DNA of 7,598 nucleotides, taken from Oscillospiraceae bacterium (GTDB lineage Bacteria > Bacillota > Clostridia > Oscillospirales > Oscillospiraceae). Both the position numbers and the translations under genes were made by a program. The number at the start of each line of letters is the position of its first letter. Position 1 is the first letter of the stretch. Under the pieces are notes generated by a model, which saw nothing but the letters and a program-made list of their open reading frames with translations, had not been told where the DNA came from and ran no database searches. Below, in pieces: positions 1 through 4,991 of this stretch. The stretch is from positions 1-7,598 of the forward strand of contig JAFTGG010000133.1 in the NCBI GenBank assembly GCA_017458025.1. Direction: 5' to 3'.

Positions 1-1365
1 ATAGCGGCGGCCTTCGTCGCTGCCGAACCGCTGCTGACGCGCCTTGTCGTTCGCCAGCGCACGGTGCGCCTCGGTGACGAGGCGGACGGCGCTCTCAGTG
101 TCCACCTGCGCGCTGATGTGGTTGCCGTTGCCGTAGATGCTGAAATCCACCGACGCGCTTACGATCTCGCTCTCGTCGGGCACCCAGCGCTCGTAGCCCG
201 TGAGGTCGAGCGACATCACGCAGCCCAGCGCCACCAGCACCGCCATGACCACGACAGCGCCGCGCCAGCCGGACTTCAGCACGCGGAAGCTCTTTTTGAG
301 CAGCATTTCCGCCGCGAAGTAGCCGATCAGCCCCGCCGCCGCCATGCACGCGATGGTGCCGGGCAGCGAGTAGTCGCCGTTTGAGCGGTACTGCCCGAAG
401 AACATATAGTACAGCAACTGCCCGAGCGCCAGCGCCGCGCAGAACGTGACGCCGTATTTAAACACGGGCCGCGCCCACTCGATCGCGACGGTCGTGCCGG
501 TCGCCTCGCTGCGGCGCTTTTTGTAGAGCAGCAGCCCCAGCGCCGCGAACACAAGCCCGACGGCGGCGTAGACCCACAGCAGCCACGCGTATTCGACGGT
601 GACGGCGTAGGATTGATAACGGGTGGAGCCGTCGGCGAGTCGGATGGTCTCGTAGAGATAGTCCGCCTCCGGCATATCGCCGAAGAACGGCAGCGCCGCG
701 GGCGAGAAATATTTGAGCCGCGCGTCGAACGAATCTGCCCAGCCGTAGAGGAAATTCCCCGCGAAGCTGGTCAAGAGGTATTCCACCGAGACGGCGAGGA
801 CATTTAAGATGACGTAGAATACCGGCGCGGCGAGGATCTGCCCCGTGAAAATCATGCACAGTACGCCGAACGAGTAGAAAAACACCGTCGACAGGCACAT
901 GGCGAACATCATGCCGGTCACGCGCGCGCTGCCGAAGCCGTTCGCGCCGAGCACGGCGGCGGTCAGCAGGATCGTCAAGACCTGCGGCGCGAGCTGGCAG
1001 CAGAGGCCGGAGAGGTAGTGCGTGACATACAGCGTCTCGCGCCGCGCGGAGAGCGCGTGCAGCCCGTTGGTCGCGCGCGGGCTCGTCAGGTACGAGAACA
1101 CCGCCATCGCGAACAGGATGCCGAAGCAAAGCGCCATGAGATAGCCGCCCGTCACCGCGGTACCGAGCGCGTTGCGCTGTACGTTGAGCACCCTTTGCGC
1201 GAGGTCGCCGCTGTAGGCGTACCAATACCGGTTGCGGAGCGTCGTGAACTGGTCGAGCGGCAGCACCAGCAGCCAGATGAGCGTATAGCCCGCCGTCAGC
1301 GGCCAAAAGCGCTTGAGGTCGTGCAAAAAGACCGTTTTGTTAAAGTACGATGTCTCTGACCGCAT
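1..1365 (-). CDS. ABC-2 type transporter permease with C-terminal extracytoplasmic domain (3' end outside window)
   Basis: Membrane subunit of an ABC transporter, the partner of the ATPase encoded just upstream. 455 residues are visible without a stop and the gene continues past the left edge. The ATG is preceded by GGGAGG with about 9 nt spacing and overlaps the ATPase stop by 26 nt in another frame. By eye there are about nine hydrophobic spans near residues 21-38, 74-94, 117-140, 151-173, 178-200, 258-280, 303-323, 335-355 and 368-387. A soluble-looking segment follows (from LDLTGYERWVPDESEIVSA, about 386-404), which resembles the DUF6449-type domain fused to clostridial ABC permeases; that domain name is from memory and not searched. 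Family knowledge: such permeases pair with YtrB-like ATPases under YtrA-type GntR control, often in response to cell-wall antibiotics. The substrate cannot be told from sequence. The first six spans fit an ABC-2 core; the last three plus domain are extra. Confidence 0.85.
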   Translation of the reverse strand, partial: MRSETSYFNKTVFLHDLKRFWPLTAGYTLIWLLVLPLDQFTTLRNRYWYAYSGDLAQRVLNVQRNALGTAVTGGYLMALCFGILFAMAVFSYLTSPRATNGLHALSARRETLYVTHYLSGLCCQLAPQVLTILLTAAVLGANGFGSARVTGMMFAMCLSTVFFYSFGVLCMIFTGQILAAPVFYVILNVLAVSVEYLLTSFAGNFLYGWADSFDARLKYFSPAALPFFGDMPEADYLYETIRLADGSTRYQSYAVTVEYAWLLWVYAAVGLVFAALGLLLYKKRRSEATGTTVAIEWARPVFKYGVTFCAALALGQLLYYMFFGQYRSNGDYSLPGTIACMAAAGLIGYFAAEMLLKKSFRVLKSGWRGAVVVMAVLVALGCVMSLDLTGYERWVPDESEIVSASVDFSIYGNGNHISAQVDTESAVRLVTEAHRALANDKARQQRFGSDEGRRY

Positions 1366-2236
1366 AGTCAACGCCTCCCAACTCATAGATGAAGATTTCC
1401 TCGAGCGTCAGCGGCACCGCCTCCATGAAAACGGGGCGGTACGCCGCGAGCCGCTCCTCGATGTCGCTCTGCTTGCCGCGGAAAATGATGGTGTGCACGC
1501 GCCCGACCGCGCTCTCGTGCAGGACGGTCATGCCGTCCGGCATCGGCGGTTCGTCGCCGGGGAACACGACCTGCAGCTTGACCGTGTTGTCCTGCAGCTC
1601 GCTGAGGCTGCGTTCGAGCAGCACCCTGCCCTTGTTCATGATGCCGACGTGGTCGCACACGTCCTCCAGCTCGCGCAGGTTGTGGGACGAGACGAGCACC
1701 GTCGTGCCGCGCTCGCTCACGTCCTGCATGATGAGGCCCCAGACCTGCCGCCGCATGACGGGGTCGAGCCCGTCCACCGGCTCGTCGAGGATCAGGTAAT
1801 CCGGCATGCAGCACATCGCCAGCCAGAACGCCGCCTGCTTCTGCATGCCCTTGGACATGCGGCGGATGGGCTGCTTTTCGTTCAGCTCGAACACGGTTTT
1901 GAGCTTTTCGTAGCGATCCATGTCGAATTGGGGATAAAAGCCTTTGTAATATGCCATCATGTCGCGGATGCTCGCCTGCATAAAATAGTACCAATCGTCG
2001 GGAATGGACGCGATGCGCGTCTTGACGGCGGGGTTCTCCCACACCGGCTTCCCGTCGACGGCGAGCGCGCCGCTATCCTGCCGGTACACGCCGGTCAGGT
2101 GGCGCAGCAGCGTCGTCTTGCCCGCGCCGTTGGGGCCGACGAGGCCGTAGATCGCGCCTTTCGGCACGGTGACTGTCGTGCCGTCGAGCGCATGAAAGCC
2201 GTCAAAGCTCTTGACGAGGTCTTGCACTTCAATCAT
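1340..2236 (-). CDS. ABC transporter ATP-binding protein, YtrB-like
   Basis: Cytoplasmic ATPase of 298 residues that would power the permease encoded downstream. Visible motifs: Walker A GPNGAGKTT (34-42), an atypical signature MSKGMQKQ (127-134) in place of LSGGQ, Walker B YLILDEP (147-153), D-loop GLDP (156-159) and switch His185 in SSHNL. The Q-loop position lies in IASIPDDWYYF (75-85), where Asp takes the usual Gln place. An SKGM-like signature and a PDD-type Q-loop are familiar in the YtrB/BcrA-like subgroup, so this is probably not inactivation. An upstream in-frame start at 2257 would add seven residues, but I chose ATG at 2236: AAGGAGGAG lies at 2245-2253, and this ATG forms an ATGA overlap with the stop of the GntR gene. 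The last third (about 210-298) is the usual variable accessory region. The transported substrate is unknown. Confidence 0.93.
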   Translation of the reverse strand: MIEVQDLVKSFDGFHALDGTTVTVPKGAIYGLVGPNGAGKTTLLRHLTGVYRQDSGALAVDGKPVWENPAVKTRIASIPDDWYYFMQASIRDMMAYYKGFYPQFDMDRYEKLKTVFELNEKQPIRRMSKGMQKQAAFWLAMCCMPDYLILDEPVDGLDPVMRRQVWGLIMQDVSERGTTVLVSSHNLRELEDVCDHVGIMNKGRVLLERSLSELQDNTVKLQVVFPGDEPPMPDGMTVLHESAVGRVHTIIFRGKQSDIEERLAAYRPVFMEAVPLTLEEIFIYELGGVDYAVRDIVL

Positions 2237-2598
2237 GTTTCTCTCTCCTCCTTGCAAAGCGCCTCGATTTCGGATTGGCTCGTGCCCATAGCGCGCAGCT
2301 CCGCGGCGGTCTCGCGCAGCCTTTCGCTCAGCTCGCGCCGCCTCGCGTCGTCCGCCGCGCGTTCGCCGCGCACGGCGAAGCTGCCCTTGCCGGGCACCGA
2401 CGCCGCCCAGCCCTCCGCCTCCAGCTCGTTGTAGGCGCGCTGGATGGTGTTCGGGTTGATGGCGAGCTGGCTCGCCAGATGCCGTACGCTCGGCAGCTTC
2501 TCGCCGTCGGCGATGGCGCCGCTGACGATCAGCCTGCGCAGGCCGTCCCTGACCTGCTCGTAAATGGGCCGCGCGTCGCGGTAGTTTAAGGTTATCAA
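2233..2598 (-). CDS. GntR-family transcriptional regulator, YtrA subfamily
   Basis: DNA-binding repressor of 121 residues. The N-terminal winged helix-turn-helix (about residues 8-76) shows the GntR hallmarks: PIYEQVRDGLRRLIVSGAI, then GEKLPSVRHLASQLAINPNT with the recognition helix, and YNELEAEGWAASVPGKGSF with the wing. Only about 40 residues follow, predicted as a helix for dimerisation; that short tail is what defines the YtrA subfamily as against the FadR, HutC or MocR types. The start is TTG: the only in-frame upstream sequence before a stop at 2611-2613 offers no other start, and AGGGGG sits about 9 nt upstream. Its stop overlaps the ATPase start as ATGA, so expression is coupled to the transporter. 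It most likely represses its own operon through the palindrome at 2728-2754; the inducer is unknown. Confidence 0.93.
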   Translation of the reverse strand: MITLNYRDARPIYEQVRDGLRRLIVSGAIADGEKLPSVRHLASQLAINPNTIQRAYNELEAEGWAASVPGKGSFAVRGERAADDARRRELSERLRETAAELRAMGTSQSEIEALCKEERET

Positions 2599-2610
2599 GC
2601 GATCCGCCCC

Positions 2611-2706
2611 CTATCTGCCCATGAATACGGCAAAGAGTATACCGAACAGGACCGCGACGGCGATCCCATCCACGATCGGTGACACGCCAAATATCAGTGC
2701 AAGCAT
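2611..2706 (-). CDS. small hydrophobic single-span membrane peptide (31 aa), first gene of the GntR/ABC operon
   Basis: A 31-codon ORF between the promoter and the GntR gene. It begins MLALIFGVSPIVDG and ends AVLFGILFAVFMGR. Apart from one Asp (residue 13) and the final Arg it is entirely nonpolar or small, fitting one membrane span with the C terminus at the membrane edge. Support for translation: a near-ideal GGAGGAGGG (2714-2722) lies 7 nt before the ATG, the first ATG of the predicted transcript, and its TAG stop abuts the GGGGG Shine-Dalgarno of the GntR gene, which suggests coupling. No alternative reason for such a strong ribosome binding site is visible. Family knowledge, from memory: the B. 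subtilis ytr operon also starts with a short ORF (ytrG), so a small leader gene has a precedent, but I cannot claim homology. It could be a transporter accessory peptide, or a leader ORF whose translation matters more than its product. Confidence 0.68.
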   Translation of the reverse strand: MLALIFGVSPIVDGIAVAVLFGILFAVFMGR

Positions 2707-2713
2707 TCGGAAT

Positions 2714-2722
2714 CCCTCCTCC
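2714..2722 (-). promoter_or_regulatory. strong ribosome binding site of the 31-aa ORF
   Basis: On the minus strand this reads GGAGGAGGG, 7 nt from the ATG at 2706. It is the best Shine-Dalgarno sequence in this operon and is the main evidence that the tiny ORF is translated. The GntR gene itself has only the weaker AGGGGG in front of a TTG start, so ribosomes loaded here may feed the GntR gene by coupling. Confidence 0.75.
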
Positions 2723-2727
2723 GGCAG

Positions 2728-2754
2728 AACTGTACTAAGCGTATTAGTACAGTT
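2728..2754 (-). promoter_or_regulatory. palindromic operator, probable binding site of the YtrA-type GntR regulator
   Basis: A perfect inverted repeat: AACTGTACTAA at 2728-2738, a 5-nt spacer, TTAGTACAGTT at 2744-2754. It abuts the -10 hexamer and covers the predicted transcription start (about 2748), a position where a bound dimer would block RNA polymerase. GntR proteins bind two-fold symmetric sites, and the YtrA group typically represses its own operon from such a site. That this site is bound by the protein encoded here is inferred from position and symmetry. I see no second copy in the window. Confidence 0.8.
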
Positions 2755-2783
2755 AGGATAGCAGGGCGGCGGCGCTTTGTCAA
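2755..2783 (-). promoter_or_regulatory. sigma-A type promoter of the GntR/ABC operon
   Basis: On the minus strand: a perfect -35 TTGACA (2778-2783), a 17-bp spacer, and -10 TATCCT (2755-2760). The predicted start is near 2748, giving a leader of about 42 nt before the 31-aa ORF. The near-consensus -35 and optimal spacing suggest a strong promoter that is held off by the overlapping operator. Confidence 0.8.
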
Positions 2784-2846
2784 TCCTGTTATAAAAATCT
2801 TAAGAAACGCGCCGCAATTGTGAAAAACATAACGACGGCTTTCCTA

Positions 2847-2875
2847 TTGACAAACAGGAAATATTCTGATATGCT
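2847..2875 (+). promoter_or_regulatory. extended -10 promoter of the AGCS symporter gene
   Basis: A perfect -35 TTGACA (2847-2852), a 17-bp spacer and -10 TATGCT (2870-2875), with TGA directly before the -10 (extended TGn element). Transcription should start near 2882, giving a leader of about 63 nt. It diverges from the GntR/ABC promoter; the two -35 boxes are 63 bp apart, so independent occupancy is possible. Nothing else recognisable lies in the AT-rich stretch between them. Confidence 0.8.
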
Positions 2876-2882
2876 CTTATAG

Positions 2883-2911
2883 AAATTTTTGAAGATTGAC
2901 TTCAAAAATTT
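2883..2911 (+). promoter_or_regulatory. inverted repeat / 5'-terminal stem-loop in the symporter leader
   Basis: Perfect 12-bp arms AAATTTTTGAAG (2883-2894) and CTTCAAAAATTT (2900-2911) around the loop ATTGA. The repeat begins almost exactly at the predicted first transcribed base and ends 17 nt before the Shine-Dalgarno, which stays free. It may be an mRNA-stabilising 5' hairpin or a DNA operator. The left arm plus loop (2883-2897) matches the CodY box AATTTTCWGAAAATT at 12 of 15 positions by my count, but the region is AT-rich and CodY presence in this organism is unknown. Confidence 0.6.
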
Positions 2912-2944
2912 TAATGTAGAAACAAATTGGGAGTGACAAGCATT

Positions 2945-4345
2945 ATGGACTTTCTGAACACGATCGAGCGGGCGCTCAACAGCTTTTTGGGCGGACCGAT
3001 CGTCATGGCGCTGCTGGTCGGCGTCGGCGTTTATCTGAGCATTGCCATCGGCTTCCCGCAGTTTACGCGGTTCGGCTACGCGATGCGCAACACCATCGGC
3101 AAGGCGTTCAAAAAGAGTGAGGCAGGCAAGGGCGAGATCACGCCGTTTCAAGCGGTTTCCACGGCGCTTGCCTCCACCGTCGGCACGGGCAACATCGTCG
3201 GCGTCACGAGCGCGGTGGTCATCGGCGGCCCGGGCGCGGTGTTCTGGATGTGGCTGTCCGCGATCTTCGGCATGGTCACCAAGTTTTCCGAGGTGGCGCT
3301 GGCGGTCAAGTACCGCGAGCGCAACGACGTCGGCGACTGGGTCGGTGGCCCGATGTACTACATCAAGAACGGCATGGGCAAGAAGTGGAAGTGGCTCGGC
3401 ACGCTGTTCTGCATCTTCGGCGCGCTGGCGGCGATGTTCGGCATCGGCAACCTGACGCAGATCAACTCCATCGCCGGCTCGGTCAACTCGGTCGTGCAGG
3501 CGTTCAACCCCGCCGCCGCAGATAAGGAGCGCACCATCAGCCTGATCGTCGGCATTATCATCGCGGCCTTTGTCGCGGTCGTTCTGATCGGCGGTATCAA
3601 GCGCATCGGTCAGGTGACGGAGAAGCTCGTCCCGTTTATGGCGGTCGTCTACATCATTGCGGCGCTGATCGTCGTCATCGCGCACGCGAACCGTATTCCG
3701 GCGGTACTCGGCTCGATCTTCGTCGGCGCGTTCAATCCCAACGCCGTCGTCGGCGGCGCGACGGGCGTCACGATGCGCCTCGCGATGACCAGAGGCATCG
3801 GCCGCGGCCTGTTTTCCAACGAGGCCGGCATGGGCTCCGCGCCCATCGCGCACGCCTCGACCTCCGAGCGCGATCCCGTCAAGCAGGGCCTTTACGGCAT
3901 CTTCGAGGTGTTCACGGACACCATCGTCATCTGCACGCTGACGACGCTCGTCGTCCTCTGCGGCACGACGCCCGACTACGGCAACGCCTCTATGGCCGGC
4001 GTCATGACCACGGTGCAGGGCTTCGCCTCCGTGTTCGGAGAAAAAGCCGGCTCGATCCTGCTGTCGCTCGGTCTGCTGCTGTTCGCGACGTCGACCATTC
4101 TCGGCTGGGCGCTCTATGGCACGCGCTGCATCGAGTTTGTGCTCGGCCCGAAAGCGCGCCGCCCGTATGAGATTATCTTCTGCATCATGATCATCGTCGG
4201 CTCCGTCACCGCGCTGGAGACGGTCTGGAACTATGCGGACACGCTCAACAGCCTGATGATGATCCCGAACCTGATCGCGCTGTTGTTCCTCAGCCCCGTC
4301 GTCATCAAGATGGCGCGCGACTATTTCAAGGCGATCAAAAAGTGA
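2945..4345 (+). CDS. sodium:alanine/glycine symporter, AGCS family (TC 2.A.25)
   Basis: Integral cytoplasmic-membrane transporter that imports a small neutral amino acid (alanine, glycine, possibly glutamine) with Na+. The 466-residue length is normal for the family. Family landmarks: ALASTVGTGNIVGV (75-88), DWVGGPMYYIKNGMG (131-145), and RGLFSNEAGMGSAPIAHAS (287-305), the most conserved AGCS block. Hydrophobic spans recur through the chain, about ten or eleven by eye, for example 17-36, 152-171, 198-217, 230-247, 322-339, 369-390 and 408-425. An in-frame TTG at 2927 would add six residues, but it overlaps the Shine-Dalgarno GGGAGTG (2929-2935); ATG at 2945 with 9-nt spacing is the better start. 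Monocistronic: own promoter upstream and a terminator right after the stop. Homologues carry the names alsT, agcS or dagA; exact substrate cannot be read from sequence, so no symbol is given. Confidence 0.95.
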   Translation: MDFLNTIERALNSFLGGPIVMALLVGVGVYLSIAIGFPQFTRFGYAMRNTIGKAFKKSEAGKGEITPFQAVSTALASTVGTGNIVGVTSAVVIGGPGAVFWMWLSAIFGMVTKFSEVALAVKYRERNDVGDWVGGPMYYIKNGMGKKWKWLGTLFCIFGALAAMFGIGNLTQINSIAGSVNSVVQAFNPAAADKERTISLIVGIIIAAFVAVVLIGGIKRIGQVTEKLVPFMAVVYIIAALIVVIAHANRIPAVLGSIFVGAFNPNAVVGGATGVTMRLAMTRGIGRGLFSNEAGMGSAPIAHASTSERDPVKQGLYGIFEVFTDTIVICTLTTLVVLCGTTPDYGNASMAGVMTTVQGFASVFGEKAGSILLSLGLLLFATSTILGWALYGTRCIEFVLGPKARRPYEIIFCIMIIVGSVTALETVWNYADTLNSLMMIPNLIALLFLSPVVIKMARDYFKAIKK

Positions 4346-4353
4346 GATTTGCG

Positions 4354-4384
4354 ATAAAAGGGGGCGGACGCCCCCTTTTATTTT
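4354..4384 (+). terminator. intrinsic terminator of the symporter gene
   Basis: A 12-bp perfect stem, ATAAAAGGGGGC (4354-4365) with GCCCCCTTTTAT (4370-4381), tetraloop GGAC, and a T-rich 3' side (TTTTATTTT). It starts 9 nt after the TGA. An additional outer inverted repeat, ATTTGCGATA (4347-4356) with TATCGCAAAT (4389-4398), flanks it. Confidence 0.92.
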
Positions 4385-4404
4385 GCCATATCGCAAATTT
4401 TTTC

Positions 4405-4433
4405 TTTACAACGCGGGAAAACTGTGATAGTAT
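4405..4433 (+). promoter_or_regulatory. promoter of rpsO
   Basis: -35 TTTACA (4405-4410), 17-bp spacer, -10 TAGTAT (4428-4433) with TGA directly before it (extended -10). An A/T-run just upstream (4395-4404) could act as an UP element, as often seen at ribosomal protein promoters. The predicted start is near 4440. Confidence 0.7.
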
Positions 4434-4439
4434 CATCGG

Positions 4440-4562
4440 GCGCGTTTCAGACGCGAATCAAAACGAAGCGCCTCCGGCGCAGCTTCCCCGGCCTCGTTTG
4501 CGGACGGCCCGCCTGTCCCTGACGCAGCCGCGGGAGAATTTACGGAAAGGTGGAAAACAACC
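4440..4562 (+). promoter_or_regulatory. structured 5' leader of rpsO, candidate S15 autoregulatory RNA
   Basis: About 123 nt from the predicted start to the rpsO ATG, long for a simple leader. Visible helices: CGCGT/ACGCG (4441-4445 with 4451-4455); a bulged hairpin at 4465-4486 (4 bp plus 4 bp, loop UCC); and GGACGG/CCTGTCC-type pairing at 4502-4507 with 4513-4518. An alternative helix AAACGA/TCGTTT (4461-4466 with 4494-4499) competes with the second. Family knowledge: in many bacteria free S15 represses its own mRNA by binding such leaders, with several unrelated folds. Whether this matches any described S15 leader class I cannot tell. Confidence 0.5.
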
Positions 4563-4829
4563 ATGATGCTCAAAGACCAGAAGACCTCCATCATCGAGGC
4601 CAACCGTACCCACGAGAACGACACCGGCTCCCCCGAGGTGCAGGTTGCCATTCTCACCGAGCGCATCAACCAGCTCACCGAGCACCTCAAGCAGCACCCG
4701 CACGACAACCACTCCCGCCGCGGCCTGTACAAGATGATCGGTAAGCGCCGCAGCCTGCTCGACTACCTCATGAAGAAGGACATCGAGCGTTACCGTGCGC
4801 TGATCGCCAAGCTCGGTATTCGTAAGTAA
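4563..4829 (+). CDS. rpsO: 30S ribosomal protein S15
   Basis: Primary 16S rRNA-binding protein of the small subunit platform; it binds the three-way junction of helices 20-22 and starts assembly of that region, and forms bridge B4 to the large subunit. The 88-residue length is exactly typical. Conserved blocks: [20 protein letters not shown] (20-39), [15 protein letters not shown] (41-55), and the basic [12 protein letters not shown] (58-69), which contacts rRNA. Two adjacent ATG codons (4563 and 4566) are possible; AGGTGG at 4548-4553 has 9-nt spacing to the first, which I chose. Own promoter and structured leader upstream; pnp follows after 162 nt, the same order as in E. coli and many other bacteria. 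Confidence 0.98.
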   Translation: MMLKDQKTSIIEANRTHENDTGSPEVQVAILTERINQLTEHLKQHPHDNHSRRGLYKMIGKRRSLLDYLMKKDIERYRALIAKLGIRK

Positions 4830-4837
4830 AAGCAAAC

Positions 4838-4867
4838 AGGGTGGCGGAGCGCACGCTCCGTCACCCT
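4838..4867 (+). terminator. rpsO-pnp intergenic hairpin, weak terminator or RNA-processing site
   Basis: A 13-bp stem with a single G-U pair, AGGGTGGCGGAGC (4838-4850) with GCTCCGTCACCCT (4855-4867), and tetraloop GCAC, beginning 8 nt after the rpsO stop. The 3' side has only TTTGCTGATATT, not a real U-run, so termination is probably partial. This would let pnp be co-transcribed with rpsO while giving rpsO mRNA a protected 3' end. Confidence 0.6.
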
Positions 4868-4891
4868 TTGCTGATATTCCCCGCATTTTGC

Positions 4892-4966
4892 CGGGAGCGG
4901 CGGCTTTTGTGTTTGAAACTGTGCCCGATTTTCGGACATGCTTTCAAATGCGAAAGCGCGCTCCCG
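4892..4966 (+). promoter_or_regulatory. long base-paired leader element of pnp
   Basis: Nested complementary segments form one extended hairpin. Outer helix: 4892-4899 (CGGGAGCG) with 4959-4966 (CGCTCCCG), 8 bp. Then a small asymmetric internal loop. Then an uninterrupted 16-bp helix: 4903-4918 with 4942-4957, including three G-U pairs. At the tip TGT/ACA (4920-4922 with 4936-4938) and CCGA/TCGG (4925-4928 with 4932-4935) close a small loop. It ends 11 nt before the AAAGGAG of pnp. Family knowledge: in E. coli RNase III cuts a long stem-loop in the pnp leader and PNPase then degrades the nicked duplex to repress itself. A similar role here is an inference. Confidence 0.65.
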
Positions 4967-4991
4967 AGTATGAAAATAAAGGAGCGACAAC

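Noticed and set aside
458..1306. 282-codon open frame on the minus strand within the permease
   Set aside because: Wrong frame: Arg-rich product. The overlapping frame starting at 1365 gives a continuous hydrophobic permease with a ribosome binding site.
2237..2257. Longer ATPase start at 2257
   Set aside because: It would place the ribosome binding site inside the coding region; ATG at 2236 has ideal spacing and the ATGA coupling with the GntR stop.
1313..2434. 373-codon open frame on the plus strand opposite the ABC ATPase
   Set aside because: His/Ala/Val-rich composition and no ribosome binding site; antisense to an ATPase with all its motifs.
2896..2917. Second -35-like TTGACT near TAATGT before the symporter
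   Set aside because: Only 10 bp separate the boxes, and they lie in the stem-loop. The promoter at 2847-2875 has correct spacing and an extended -10.
2927..2944. TTG start six codons upstream for the symporter
   Set aside because: The TTG overlaps the GGGAGTG ribosome binding site, whose spacing fits the ATG at 2945.
2789..4396. 535-codon open frame on the minus strand opposite the symporter
   Set aside because: Low-complexity Arg/Asp/His-rich product, fully antisense to a certain AGCS gene, and it would run through that gene's promoter and terminator.
4342..4566. 74-codon plus-strand ORF between the symporter and rpsO
   Set aside because: It runs through the terminator, the rpsO promoter and the leader, has no Shine-Dalgarno, and has no recognisable protein features.
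4913..4942. Possible pnp promoter TTGAAA, 18 bp, CATGCT
   Set aside because: The -10 is poor and the spacing is one off; both boxes lie in the arms of the leader helix, whose complementarity explains them better. Not excluded, but unsupported.
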